A DNA stretch of 64,000 bases from an uncultured Duncaniella sp. (GTDB taxonomy: Bacteria; Bacteroidota; Bacteroidia; Bacteroidales; Muribaculaceae). The position numbers and the translations under genes were made by a program. This document shows, one piece after another, positions 1 through 8,177 of the stretch. The notes under the pieces were generated by a model. It ran no database searches. It saw nothing but the letters and a program-made list of their open reading frames with translations, and was not told the origin of the DNA. Position 1 is the stretch's first letter. Each line of letters opens with the position of its first letter. The stretch spans positions 1 to 64,000 of the forward strand of contig CAJTJG010000012.1 of assembly GCA_910576785.1 (NCBI GenBank), in the 5' to 3' direction.

Positions 1-321
1 CATATCGGAGTGAAATTTACCGATAGGGACATTACTGTCAACGGCAGCAAGATCGGTCGGGCATTTACCTATCGACGCCTCAACAATCTCTTTGAATTGA
101 ACCGTAAACAGGAACAGCCATCAAGTCAGACTGTCCAACCTAAGGTACAATACAGACAACCTGCACCGCAACGACAGACCAATGTTGTAGAGGCTGTGGC
201 GGAGGCGGTTGTCGAAAACGGTCTGGAACTGTTCAAGGTCGGGCCCGGCTTCGACCCGGAGGAAGAAGCCTTCATGCGCGAGATGAGAAAACGTAAAAAG
301 AAAAAAAGACTCAGAATTTAG
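1..321 (+). CDS. C-terminal part of a probable mobilization/relaxase-type protein (partial)
   Basis: The reading frame is open from base 1, so the gene probably begins left of the window; a GTG at 10 is the first possible internal start. The visible part is basic and ends in a run of Lys/Arg (KRKKKKRLRI), with a short conserved-looking stretch (ITVNGSKIGRAFTYRRL) near its start. I recall similar C-termini on Bacteroidales relaxase/mobilization proteins, but no catalytic motif is in view, so the function is tentative. The next gene starts 5 bp after the stop, which suggests one transcript. Confidence 0.4.
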   Translation, partial: HIGVKFTDRDITVNGSKIGRAFTYRRLNNLFELNRKQEQPSSQTVQPKVQYRQPAPQRQTNVVEAVAEAVVENGLELFKVGPGFDPEEEAFMREMRKRKKKKRLRI

Positions 322-326
322 AAATT

Positions 327-1067
327 ATGGCAAATATGTTCGATACCGTCAAAAAACAAGGAGAGCAGCTTGACGGACTGCAACAGAAGGTCAGCAACAA
401 CACCGAGCGCATTGAAACGCTCGAAACGCGGTCGCAGGCTACGCCTCCAGCTCAACCGGCGGCAGTGCCTGAAGTCACGGTTGTTGTACCAGACAATATA
501 GCGACCAAAGAATCACTCGTGAAACTGCTTGAGATAGCGATAAAGAATCAGACACAAGTCACTGTAAACACTATTTCCAATATGCTCAAACCTGTCCTCA
601 AACAGATTAGCGACTTTGGGATTGAACTTGATAATTCGGTAATCGAAACCATAGCTCAGAAATGTTCCGACAAAGCATTTTCAAAACGGTACTCTCAGTT
701 GGAGGACTCTGCGGAAAGGCTCAACTACCGCATCAGCAATCTTGTCAACGGAGCGATATGGGCATCAATTCCGCGGTGGTTCTATATTTCTTTCGTTGTA
801 TTCTTTATCGCGGCCTGCGGGTTCGGGTACGGATTCTTCCACTTGCTCAATCAGAATGACAGGCTGACCGATGTTGAATGGCTCTACCGCAGAGAAAGAA
901 CCTACTACCGCACAGAAGAGGAAAAAGGGATACTCTCCCATATCGAGCGAGAATTTCTGACAGGCACATCCCACGAACAGGACAGCATCAAGAACCTAAT
1001 ACGTCATTGGGAACACAAGTACGGAACGGACAAAACTTACCTCTATTTCAATCCAACCGAGGATTAA
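327..1067 (+). CDS. Coiled-coil protein with one membrane segment, probably mobilization-associated
   Basis: 246 residues of unrecognised family. Residues 1-35 are heptad-like and polar (QLDGLQQKVSNNTERIETLE), a likely coiled coil. A Pro/Ala/Gln linker follows, then a helical domain, and one hydrophobic segment near residues 150-172 (WFYISFVVFFIAACGFGYG). The last 75 residues are charged. It is probably an inner-membrane protein. It lies 5 bp behind the preceding gene, so the two are likely co-transcribed. Small single-pass coiled-coil proteins beside relaxases are common on Bacteroidales conjugative elements; the link here rests only on context. Confidence 0.5.
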   Translation: MANMFDTVKKQGEQLDGLQQKVSNNTERIETLETRSQATPPAQPAAVPEVTVVVPDNIATKESLVKLLEIAIKNQTQVTVNTISNMLKPVLKQISDFGIELDNSVIETIAQKCSDKAFSKRYSQLEDSAERLNYRISNLVNGAIWASIPRWFYISFVVFFIAACGFGYGFFHLLNQNDRLTDVEWLYRRERTYYRTEEEKGILSHIEREFLTGTSHEQDSIKNLIRHWEHKYGTDKTYLYFNPTED

Positions 1068-1170
1068 CCAAATGATGCCCCCAATATATGGGGTCGTATA
1101 TGTAGTTCATTCAATGTAAGATATAATTCAGGCAAAGTCATTAATACATATCTAAATTCTAATGTATAAA

Positions 1171-1210
1171 AATCCGACAGCAATGCATCATCACATTGTT
1201 GCCGGATTTT
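1171..1210. terminator. Imperfect bidirectional terminator hairpin
   Basis: AATCCGACAGCAATG pairs with CATTGTTGCCGGATT apart from two mismatches. It is flanked by A-rich DNA on the left and TTTTTAT on the right. It lies between the convergent genes ending at 1067 (+) and 1257 (-) and could serve both. The rest of 1068-1256 shows nothing else. Confidence 0.55.
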
Positions 1211-1256
1211 TATCACGTCACGTTTGGTAATTTTACCTCAGACTAAATTTACTTCT

Positions 1257-2147
1257 CTACACACTCATCCTGAACTCAGAGGGAGTTTGCCCTACGACTT
1301 TTTTGAATAGTCTTGAAAAATAGGGCGAATATTGGAACCCAAGACTATCGGCAACTTGCGCGACTGTACTTGACGTATCCATCAGGCGTTCCTTTGCCAG
1401 TCGAATTACTGTGTTTTGTATATATTCTTGTGGAGAAATTCCACATTCTTTCCTAATCAAGTCACCAAAGTAGTTTGGGGAAAGGCATAGTTGTGATGCA
1501 AACATTTTAACTTCTGGCAATCCTTCCTTTGAAGGACGGTCAGAAGCGAAGTATTCATTCACCAACTGCTCAAAACGTACTATGACGTCAGAATTAACCT
1601 TATTTCGTGTGATGAATTGGCGGTCATAAAACCGGTTGCAGTAATCAAGCAACAGTTCTATATATGTCGCAATCAATTTTTGACTGTGTTTGTCAATGGG
1701 GCGTTCAAGCTCTGTCTGTATGTTGCGGAAGCATTCTATTATAACACTCCGCTCTCGTTCAGCGAGGTGGAGTGCTTCGTTGGAATCATAACCAAAGTAT
1801 GTGTATTTCTTCAGATTCTTGCCAAGTTCAGTCTTGAACAAAAAATCAGGATGGAAGAGAACTCCCCAGCCTGTTGGCTTGAATATTTCAGCAGGTGCAT
1901 CTATACCAAGTACTTGTCCCGGGGAAACACATACGATTGAACCTTCTTTATAGTCATAGTTCTGCCGCCCGTATGTCAATGTGCCGATTTTTGTTTCTTT
2001 TAGAAAAACGGCGTAAAAGTCGATATTGAAAAGGAAACTATGTATCTCGTCAATATCGTTGAAATTTATCACGCTTACTAATGGATGAAGCGTTTCGACT
2101 CCCATATGGGCATTATATCCTTCGATGTCAATTTTTTTAGGTTTCAT
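1257..2147 (-). CDS. AraC family transcriptional regulator
   Basis: 296 residues. The N-terminal half (about 1-170) is a cupin-like sensing region containing the typical Bacteroidetes phrase ETLHPLVSVINF. The C-terminal 100 residues form the AraC/XylS double helix-turn-helix, with SPNYFGDLIRKECGISPQEY for the first helix pair and VAQVADSLGFQYSPYFSRLF for the second. It is transcribed divergently from the oxidoreductase operon starting at 2292, so it is the likely activator of that operon. The -7 box lies only 4 nt before this ATG, implying an almost leaderless mRNA; the next in-frame ATG (2105) would remove conserved N-terminal residues. Confidence 0.9.
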   Translation of the reverse strand: MKPKKIDIEGYNAHMGVETLHPLVSVINFNDIDEIHSFLFNIDFYAVFLKETKIGTLTYGRQNYDYKEGSIVCVSPGQVLGIDAPAEIFKPTGWGVLFHPDFLFKTELGKNLKKYTYFGYDSNEALHLAERERSVIIECFRNIQTELERPIDKHSQKLIATYIELLLDYCNRFYDRQFITRNKVNSDVIVRFEQLVNEYFASDRPSKEGLPEVKMFASQLCLSPNYFGDLIRKECGISPQEYIQNTVIRLAKERLMDTSSTVAQVADSLGFQYSPYFSRLFKKVVGQTPSEFRMSV

Positions 2148-2151
2148 AATG

Positions 2152-2266
2152 CAAAGTTAATCATTTACAAGACAAGTTGGTATAGCCAACAAGCATATTC
2201 CGTAATCTGTATCTGAATATCGGTAATGCGTATAACGCGCGTGGGTGAATAAGGTAGTAATTTTGC
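2152..2266. promoter_or_regulatory. Divergent promoter region between araC-type regulator and oxidoreductase operon
   Basis: Minus-strand -7 box TAACTTTG at 2152-2159 serves the regulator. Plus-strand TAATTTTG at 2258-2265 serves the gene starting at 2292. A short palindrome GCGTATAACGC near 2228-2238 could be an operator; that is inference. Confidence 0.55.
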
Positions 2267-2291
2267 AGTGTGAAAATTAATACGGATAAAA

Positions 2292-2948
2292 ATGGAACTG
2301 AAACATATATCACCACGTCAAAGACATATCATTGATGTGTCAATAGCGACAGCTCTTTCCTGGAAGAATCCCGATGGACTTAAAGCGGCTCTTACGGATG
2401 CTCTTGACACAGGACTCTCCATAAATGAACTTAACGAGGAGATTGTTCATCTCTATTGTTATGTGGGGTTTGCTCCTTCCTGCAGAGCTACTATAATATT
2501 AATGAATCTGATTGATGAACGCTGTGCTTGCGGCATTCATGACGAACAAGGTCGTGAGGCATCACCTGTCAACGAAGACGAGTCAAAATATTCGCGTGGA
2601 GAAAAATTGCAGATGTTCTGTGCCGGAGCTACTGCTGAACAGTTGAGAAGCGGATTTTTTGGCTTCAATCCATTGCTTGACAAATGTTTGAAAAAACATC
2701 TTTTTGCCGACATATTCGCCCGCGACCTGCTGTCCCCAGTAGAAAGAGAAATGATTACTGTATCAGCTCTTGCCTCGATTGAGGAACCGATGGTCGAGTC
2801 CCATTTTGGCGGCGCGCTTAATGTCGGTGTTACAGTTGAGCAACTTCATGAACTACTCAGATTGGTTGGTGGCAAAACATCGTCGGACGTGGAAACATTG
2901 AATCTCAACAGGCTTCAGCATACTATAAATAACAGACAAAATATATAA
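2292..2948 (+). CDS. Carboxymuconolactone decarboxylase-family protein, two CMD units
   Basis: 218 residues with two AhpD/CMD-like helical repeats (about 10-90 and 125-205). The second carries the family pattern of a Leu/Ala-rich helix followed by SHFGGALNVGVTVEQLHEL. The CxxC of true AhpD peroxidases is absent (EEPMVESH at that point), so a thiol peroxidase activity is unlikely and the activity is open. It is the first gene of a four-gene operon with an SDR, an aldo/keto reductase and a RibD-like reductase, with gaps of 3-19 bp. The partner genes suggest metabolism of a small carbonyl or aromatic compound under the AraC regulator. Confidence 0.85.
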   Translation: MELKHISPRQRHIIDVSIATALSWKNPDGLKAALTDALDTGLSINELNEEIVHLYCYVGFAPSCRATIILMNLIDERCACGIHDEQGREASPVNEDESKYSRGEKLQMFCAGATAEQLRSGFFGFNPLLDKCLKKHLFADIFARDLLSPVEREMITVSALASIEEPMVESHFGGALNVGVTVEQLHELLRLVGGKTSSDVETLNLNRLQHTINNRQNI

Positions 2949-2951
2949 CTC

Positions 2952-3734
2952 ATGAGCAATAATTTATTGCAGGGCAAGATTGCCCTTGTTACCGGCGGAA
3001 GTTCCGGAATAGGTTTCGGTGCAGCCAAACGCATGAAAGAGGAAGGAGCGACAGTGTATATTACCGGACGTCGTAAGGAGATTCTTGACAATGCAGCGGC
3101 GCGTCTTGGCGACGGCGTTATTGCGTATCAAGGCGATGTATCGAACAAAGAGGATATGGAGCGTCTTGCCGAACTTATAAAACAACAGCACGGCACCCTC
3201 GACATTATATTTGCAAATGCCGGTGGTGGTAAGGCAATACCATTTATGGATGCCACATACGAAGACTATCGCAAAACTTTTGATGTCAATGTGTGGGGTA
3301 CATATCTGACCGTACAGACAATGCTGCCAATTCTCAAAAATGGCGCATCAATCATTCTCAATGCCTCGATAACAGCATACATGGGTCTTGAAGGATTCGG
3401 ATTATATGCCGCTACGAAAGCTGCCGTACGTTCTTTTGCAAGAAGCTGGACAACCGATCTAAAAACAAGAGGGATCCGCGTCAATGCCGTGAGCCCCGGT
3501 GTAATACCAACCGAAGGATACCAGACTGTGCAAGGCATGACACAGGAAGCTGTGGATGCGTATGCAGAAAGTGTGGCAAAAGAAATTCCGGCAGGACGTG
3601 CCGGAACAAGCGAGGAACTCGGTGATGCAGTAGTATTTCTCGCATCAGACCTCAGCAAATACATCACCGGAATAGAACTTACCGTTGACGGAGGCATGAC
3701 GCAGGTCTATGCCGGCAACAACGGAACAATGTAA
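2952..3734 (+). CDS. Short-chain dehydrogenase/reductase
   Basis: 260 residues, full length for a classical SDR. It has the NAD(P) glycine motif TGGSSGIG (residues 14-21), NAG (89-91), catalytic Ser139, and Tyr152/Lys156 in YAATK. The C-terminal ITGIELTVDGG is typical of the FabG-like group. The residue after the second beta strand is within TGRR, which favours NADP(H). The substrate is unknown. The start lies 3 bp after the preceding stop. Confidence 0.93.
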   Translation: MSNNLLQGKIALVTGGSSGIGFGAAKRMKEEGATVYITGRRKEILDNAAARLGDGVIAYQGDVSNKEDMERLAELIKQQHGTLDIIFANAGGGKAIPFMDATYEDYRKTFDVNVWGTYLTVQTMLPILKNGASIILNASITAYMGLEGFGLYAATKAAVRSFARSWTTDLKTRGIRVNAVSPGVIPTEGYQTVQGMTQEAVDAYAESVAKEIPAGRAGTSEELGDAVVFLASDLSKYITGIELTVDGGMTQVYAGNNGTM

Positions 3735-3753
3735 ATAATAACAAATTATAAAT

Positions 3754-4779
3754 ATGGTATATACAAAACTTGGAAACACGGATATTACCGTGTCGCGTAT
3801 CTGCCTTGGTTGCATGGGCTTCGGCAATCCAGAGAAAGGTAACATCTCATGGACTCTTGACTATGAGAAATCAAAAGAAATCATTGCGCATGCGCTTGAA
3901 CTGGGTGTTAATTTCTTTGACACAGCCATCGCTTACAATGGAGGCACAAGCGAGCAGTTTGTTGGTCGCGCCCTGCGTGAACTGGCAAAGCGTGAAGATG
4001 TAGTTGTCGCAACTAAATTTCTTCCCCGCACCCCGGATGAAATAGCAGCCGGTGTCACCGGTCAACAACATGTAGAAAACATGCTTAACAAAAGCCTTGA
4101 GAATCTCGGCATGGAGTATGTTGACCTATACATCTGCCATATGTGGGACTACAACACTCCGATAGAGGAGATCATGGAGGGAATGAACAATGCGGTTGTC
4201 AGCGGAAAGGCACGCGCTCTCGGTTTCTCTAACTGTTTTGCATGGCAAATAGCCAAAGCAAATGCTATCGCAGAGAAAAACGGATGGGCCAAGATTAGTG
4301 CTGTTCAAGGTCACTACAATCTGCTTCATCGGGAAGAGGAACGTGAGATGATTCCTTACTGTAACGAGGAAGGAATAGCCCTCACTCCCTACAGCGCACT
4401 TGCGGCCGGGCGACTTGCCAAACGTGCCGGAGAAGTAACCAAACGTACACAGGAGGACGGAGTTGCAAAAATGAAATATGACGCAACTGCTGCTGAAGAT
4501 GCGAAGATAATCGAGCGTGTTGAGGAATTGGCAGACCGTTATGGAGTATCTATGACTGAAATCTCAATCGCATGGCTTCTGACGAAAGTCACCTCTCCGG
4601 TTGTGGGCGCAACAAAACTCCACCACATTGATGCTCCGGCATCAGCCACTTCACTCAAACTCACTGACGAGGATATAGCGTATCTTGAAGAGCCATACGT
4701 GCCTCATGCTCTCGTGGGTGTAATGGCAATCAATAAACCAAAACCAACTCAACCAGTCACTTGGTCAATGGGTAAATAA
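3754..4779 (+). CDS. Aldo/keto reductase
   Basis: 341 residues forming an AKR TIM barrel. The N-terminal KLGNTDITVSRICLGCMGFG is followed by the catalytic set: Asp and Tyr in FFDTAIAYN, Lys in VATKF and His in ICHMWD. The C-terminal part has the NADP-binding region (SPVVGATKLHHID). It resembles the IolS/YajO-like branch. It is third in the operon, 19 bp after the SDR gene; the pairing of two NADPH reductases suggests stepwise reduction of a carbonyl compound. Confidence 0.93.
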   Translation: MVYTKLGNTDITVSRICLGCMGFGNPEKGNISWTLDYEKSKEIIAHALELGVNFFDTAIAYNGGTSEQFVGRALRELAKREDVVVATKFLPRTPDEIAAGVTGQQHVENMLNKSLENLGMEYVDLYICHMWDYNTPIEEIMEGMNNAVVSGKARALGFSNCFAWQIAKANAIAEKNGWAKISAVQGHYNLLHREEEREMIPYCNEEGIALTPYSALAAGRLAKRAGEVTKRTQEDGVAKMKYDATAAEDAKIIERVEELADRYGVSMTEISIAWLLTKVTSPVVGATKLHHIDAPASATSLKLTDEDIAYLEEPYVPHALVGVMAINKPKPTQPVTWSMGK

Positions 4780-4789
4780 GAGATATACT

Positions 4790-5476
4790 ATGTCAAGACC
4801 TTATATTTATGTCCACATGATGATGTCTGTGGACGGGCGCATTGACTGTCCGGTCATGGCTATGATTTCCGGTCAGGAATATTATGACGCACTCAACAAT
4901 TTGGGAGAAACTTCTCGTGTAACCGGGCGTGTTACCGCCGAATTAGAATGTCCGGCAGTTTCCAATTCACCCTTCATAGCAGATAGCACAACAAATGTCG
5001 GCGAGGAATGTTTTCATATTGCCAAAATAAACAAGACGTATGAAATAGTCGTGGATACAAACGGGAAGTTGAATTGGGACGGTAATGAAGAATCCGGAAG
5101 ACCTATCCTCTGCATATTGAGCGAACTTGTATCGAAAGAATACCTGCGTCATCTTGAATCAGCAGGCATCTCATACATAGTAACCGGCAAAAAGAGAATT
5201 AACCTCTCACGAGCAATGGAGATGCTTCATCAGCATTTCGGAGTGGAAAAACTGGCCGTGGTCGGAGGTGGTATTATCTGCGGTGGCTTCCTTGAATCAG
5301 GAGTAGTGGATGAGATCAGTATAATGGTTGCCCCCGGCATAGATGGTCGTAAAGGGATGACATCAGTATTTGATGGCATAGTAAAATCCGATAATACACC
5401 CTATCGTCTTAAACTTGAAAGTGTCAAACAGGTTCAGAATGAAGTAGTCTGGCTTCGTTATACGACTGTTAAATAA
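4790..5476 (+). CDS. Dihydrofolate reductase-like protein (RibD C-terminal domain family)
   Basis: 228 residues of the RibD_C/DHFR-like fold: N-terminal YIYVHMMMSVDGRIDCP (the 'SVDGR' signature) and VVGGGIICGGFLESGVVDEI for the nucleotide-binding loop. Proteins of this family reduce pterin- or pyrimidine-like substrates with NADPH, but stand-alone members outside riboflavin operons mostly have unknown substrates. It is last in the operon, 10 bp behind the aldo/keto reductase, and is followed by a strong terminator. Confidence 0.85.
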   Translation: MSRPYIYVHMMMSVDGRIDCPVMAMISGQEYYDALNNLGETSRVTGRVTAELECPAVSNSPFIADSTTNVGEECFHIAKINKTYEIVVDTNGKLNWDGNEESGRPILCILSELVSKEYLRHLESAGISYIVTGKKRINLSRAMEMLHQHFGVEKLAVVGGGIICGGFLESGVVDEISIMVAPGIDGRKGMTSVFDGIVKSDNTPYRLKLESVKQVQNEVVWLRYTTVK

Positions 5477-5498
5477 CCCTTTCAAATAGATAAACCCC

Positions 5499-5544
5499 AA
5501 GTGATGACCTCGACAATGATAAATGTTGTGGTCATCACTTTTTG
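5499..5544 (+). terminator. Rho-independent terminator of the oxidoreductase operon
   Basis: AAGTGATGACC (5499-5509) pairs perfectly with GGTCATCACTT (5530-5540), followed by TTTT. Confidence 0.85.
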
Positions 5545-5592
5545 GTTTTATTCTTTATTATAGTCTATGGATAATTAACATTTAGCATAAAT

Positions 5593-6855
5593 ATGAATAA
5601 GATTCTAATTGTTGATGCTTCTGTATCCGACATTAGGGTCATGTCCAACCTTTTATCAAGGGCTGGATATGCCCCTCTCGGTGTGGAAAGCATCGAAGCC
5701 GGAAAAGTTGAGGTGGCAAAGCTGCCTCCTGGCGCGGTTATCATCACGGCAATGCGATTGCCTGACGGTACCGCAAAAGAGTTTATTAACTGGTTAAAGA
5801 CGGAAGGCTTTGGCTTCCCCGTTATAGCCATAGTGGATAATCTTGGAAACATGGATGCCATTGACGTGATGCGTGGCGGTGGTGCGACGGATATAATCCA
5901 ACGTCCTGCCATTAACAAGCAACTGGTGGAAACGGTCGGTCAATATGCCAAAGCGGAACACGTAGTGCTTACGCTTGACAATCAGCTGTTGCCGCGCAAA
6001 AGCGATGCATGGCAGAAGATTGAGAAGAAGATACAAGCCATCGCCGCGACCAACGCCAATGCAATCATCTTCGGGGAGTGCGGCTCCGGCAAGGAACAGG
6101 TAGCACATCAGATTTATCTCAAGAGTTCGCGTGAGCAGAAACCTCACACCGTCATTGAAGCCGGTAGTGCCGCTTTCATTGGTTTGCATGACCCGGCATC
6201 AGAGCGCAGTGAACTTTATAACCGCATCAAGAGCTACTTTCACAAGGCCGCAGGAGGTACAATCATTCTGAAGAATGTGCATCTTCTCTCCTTTGAGAAG
6301 CAATCAGTGCTGTTGCACATACTTGAAACAGAACACCCCGATGTTCGTGTCATCTGCACCGCAGAGCCGGAGCTTATGAAGATGGTGACGGAAAAGACCT
6401 TCCGCCCCAATCTGTTCTTCATACTCCGACAATCAGACATCGCCGTGCCTTCGCTGAAAGAAACAACCGAGGACATCCCCGAAATCGCCGACTTCTTCCT
6501 AAAACGCTATGCCGCCCAGACAGGAAAGCCGCGAAAGCACCTCGACGCATCGGCAATAAAGGCGTTGAAACTCTATCCGTGGCCCGGCAACGTGCGCGAA
6601 CTGAAAGACATCGTTCTTTTCGCCGCCTTCCATGCCAAAGAAGACAGGATAACGAAGTCTGATATAACATTCAACTTGTCAGAACCTTTAACCGTCAATG
6701 AATTGAACCTGAAAAACGAAGAATGGGAGAAACTCAAGATAGTCGATGCTCTTGACCGTTGCGATTGGAACCAGACGCAGGCTGCAAGGCTTTTGAACAT
6801 AAGCCGAACAACGCTCAGTTACAAAATCAAGCATTACCGACTTAGACGCAACTGA
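5593..6855 (+). CDS. RteB-like response-regulator protein with degenerate receiver and AAA+ domains
   Basis: 420 residues in the NtrC layout: receiver (1-120), AAA+ (about 140-350) and Fis-type HTH (380-417, DWNQTQAARLLNISRTTLSYKIK). In the receiver, the usual phosphoacceptor Asp is Ala53 (TAMRLPDG) and the switch Lys is Arg104 (QRP). In the AAA+ part a Walker A-like GECGSGKE remains (161-168), but the sigma-54 GAFTGA loop is missing and the Walker B acidic pair is replaced (IILKNVH). PWPGNVREL is kept. It resembles RteB of CTnDOT-type elements, yet no RteA histidine kinase is beside it. It probably acts as a phosphorylation- and ATP-independent DNA-binding regulator of element genes. This is inference. 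Confidence 0.8.
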   Translation: MNKILIVDASVSDIRVMSNLLSRAGYAPLGVESIEAGKVEVAKLPPGAVIITAMRLPDGTAKEFINWLKTEGFGFPVIAIVDNLGNMDAIDVMRGGGATDIIQRPAINKQLVETVGQYAKAEHVVLTLDNQLLPRKSDAWQKIEKKIQAIAATNANAIIFGECGSGKEQVAHQIYLKSSREQKPHTVIEAGSAAFIGLHDPASERSELYNRIKSYFHKAAGGTIILKNVHLLSFEKQSVLLHILETEHPDVRVICTAEPELMKMVTEKTFRPNLFFILRQSDIAVPSLKETTEDIPEIADFFLKRYAAQTGKPRKHLDASAIKALKLYPWPGNVRELKDIVLFAAFHAKEDRITKSDITFNLSEPLTVNELNLKNEEWEKLKIVDALDRCDWNQTQAARLLNISRTTLSYKIKHYRLRRN

Positions 6856-6887
6856 ATGTGAATACCTGTTAATTCGCTAAAATTTTG

Positions 6888-7141
6888 TATCTTTGTGGCG
6901 AATTTAGAAATCGTGTACGCTTTTGATGCGTAACGAAAAAAGAAATATCGCGGTTGGAGAGCCGACCGCACTCCGATACAACATAACATACGCTACACCG
7001 AGTTCATTGTGAATCTGGACAATTCATTTGAAACAGAACAAAGTGATGCCTATGCTATGCGTCTGCATAGCGTGCATCCGAAAATTTCTGTTTCCGGCAG
7101 TCCAGAGCCGACAATGAGATTGAAGGGTGTGCGCTTTTTTT
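6888..7141 (+). ncRNA. Structured RNA of about 240 nt with own promoter and terminator (RNA A)
   Basis: A -7 box TATCTTTG at 6888-6895 precedes a region rich in hairpins: TACGC/GCGTA near 6916-6932, GCGGT/ACCGC near 6950-6969, CTATGC/GCATAG at 7055-7070 and CGGC/GCCG at 7095-7110. It closes with a ten-pair G-U-containing stem 7070-7079/7125-7134 followed by seven T. No ORF of note lies inside. The neighbouring DUF3800 gene has its own promoter further on, so this looks like an independent transcript. Motifs CGTGCAT, GTTTCC and GGCAGTCC recur in the same order in the leader at 28098-28359. Function unknown. Confidence 0.5.
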
Positions 7142-7207
7142 ATGCCATTACCATTACTTGATTGTCGGTTACTTTCCTAATGTGGGATGAATTAGAGGAA
7201 TTTTTAG

Positions 7208-7215
7208 TAACTTTG
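7208..7215 (+). promoter_or_regulatory. -7 box of the DUF3800 gene
   Basis: TAACTTTG ends 9 nt before the ATG at 7225. It is embedded in GTAACTTTGC and sits inside the longer frame opened by a TTG at 7162, so the start at 7225 (or 7231) is preferred. Confidence 0.55.
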
Positions 7216-7224
7216 CATCTAATA

Positions 7225-7989
7225 ATGGCAATGGAAAAGCAAGCAAAATCAAAATATTATCTCTTTATAGACGAATGTGGCGATCATAATCTGGACAAAT
7301 ATGACCCCACATTTCCTATATTTACCTTGTGCGGCATATTGGTTTCGCGCAAGAACCTCAATGCTTTGAATAGGGCATTTGAAAATTTGAAGAATGAAAT
7401 ATTCGGTACAACAGACATCGTCATACACTCTGTGGACATCCGCAAATGGAGAGGCGTATTCTTATGCCTGAAGGACGAAGGTTTGAGGGTGAAATTTTTT
7501 GAAGGTATCGAACGCATCCTTAGCCAACACGATGCTTACATTATCGTAAGTTGTACTATCCTCAAAGAACAACTCAGTAAATTTTGTGTCCGTGGCGAAG
7601 AAGATGATGTATATGGCCTTTCATTGTCATACTTAATTGAGAGAAGCATTTTTTGTGTTGACAATAAGGAAACAAATGCTGAAATATCAATAGTGGTAGA
7701 GCGCAGAGGCAAGAAAGAGGACAGCAAGTTGTTGAACTATTATAACGGTCTTCGCAACAGAGGCACTAAATGGGTAACAGCCGAGCGTTTGCGTTCGCGC
7801 ATTGGAGGCTTTGGCTTCAATTTCAAGAGCGACAATATAATTGGCTTGCAAATAGCGGACTTGATAGCATATCCTATTACCACCCATTTTCTTCATCCGG
7901 AAAGACCCAATCGGTCCTATGACGCGGTAAAGCATAATATATTTTCCGATAATGGTGTATTACTCGGTCAAAAAGTAATACCTCATTAA
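7225..7989 (+). CDS. DUF3800 family protein
   Basis: 254 residues from ATG 7225. The N-terminal YYLFIDECGDHNL is the family's acidic signature (Asp-Glu-x-Gly), and the C-terminal part has NIIGLQIADLIAYPI with the conserved Asp. The fold of DUF3800 is RNase H/Mrr-like by published prediction, and members are common on mobile elements and in defence islands; catalysis is unproven. A TTG at 7162 would add 21 residues, but the -7 box lies inside that extension. The gene runs towards integrase 1 and ends at a hairpin shared with a minus-strand small RNA. Confidence 0.85.
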   Translation: MAMEKQAKSKYYLFIDECGDHNLDKYDPTFPIFTLCGILVSRKNLNALNRAFENLKNEIFGTTDIVIHSVDIRKWRGVFLCLKDEGLRVKFFEGIERILSQHDAYIIVSCTILKEQLSKFCVRGEEDDVYGLSLSYLIERSIFCVDNKETNAEISIVVERRGKKEDSKLLNYYNGLRNRGTKWVTAERLRSRIGGFGFNFKSDNIIGLQIADLIAYPITTHFLHPERPNRSYDAVKHNIFSDNGVLLGQKVIPH

Positions 7990-8098
7990 CGAAAAAAGAG
8001 CGGTCTTTCGACTGCTCTTTCCAACCGGCTACTGCCGATCCATAAAATCGTTGCTCGCGCAAGCGAAGTATTTCTTTCAAGGGGAAACTACCCTTTGT
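7990..8098 (-). ncRNA. Candidate small RNA of about 105 nt
   Basis: On the minus strand a full promoter (8104-8134) is followed by about 105 nt with small hairpins (AAGGG/CCCTT). It ends in a perfect-looking intrinsic terminator, GAGC-G-GTC/GAC-T-GCTC (7998-8017) with six T on the minus strand (7992-7997). No ORF fits. It converges on the end of the DUF3800 gene and the same hairpin can stop that gene. It is placed like small regulatory RNAs of Bacteroides elements (for example RteR of CTnDOT), but no sequence relation is claimed. Confidence 0.55.
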
Positions 8099-8103
8099 GG
8101 ATG

Positions 8104-8134
8104 CAAAGATAGTAAATAATTTGCTTTCCTCAAA
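8104..8134 (-). promoter_or_regulatory. Canonical Bacteroidetes promoter of the candidate small RNA
   Basis: On the minus strand, TTTG (8131-8134) and TATCTTTG (8104-8111) are separated by exactly 19 bp, the best -33/-7 pair in the mobile region. Confidence 0.65.
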
Positions 8135-8177
8135 ATGTCAACGCAAATTCCACATAAAAAGTTTGTTAATGGAAATT

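Noticed and set aside
7207..7216. GTAACTTTGC as a CTnDOT-type attachment site (also at 28084; GTAATTTTGC at 2257, 15656 and 38602)
   Set aside because: The string equals the Bacteroidetes -7 box and also occurs before an ordinary chromosomal gene (38602). The integrases here also have a normal box-I Arg, unlike IntDOT. The 16-bp core is a better site.
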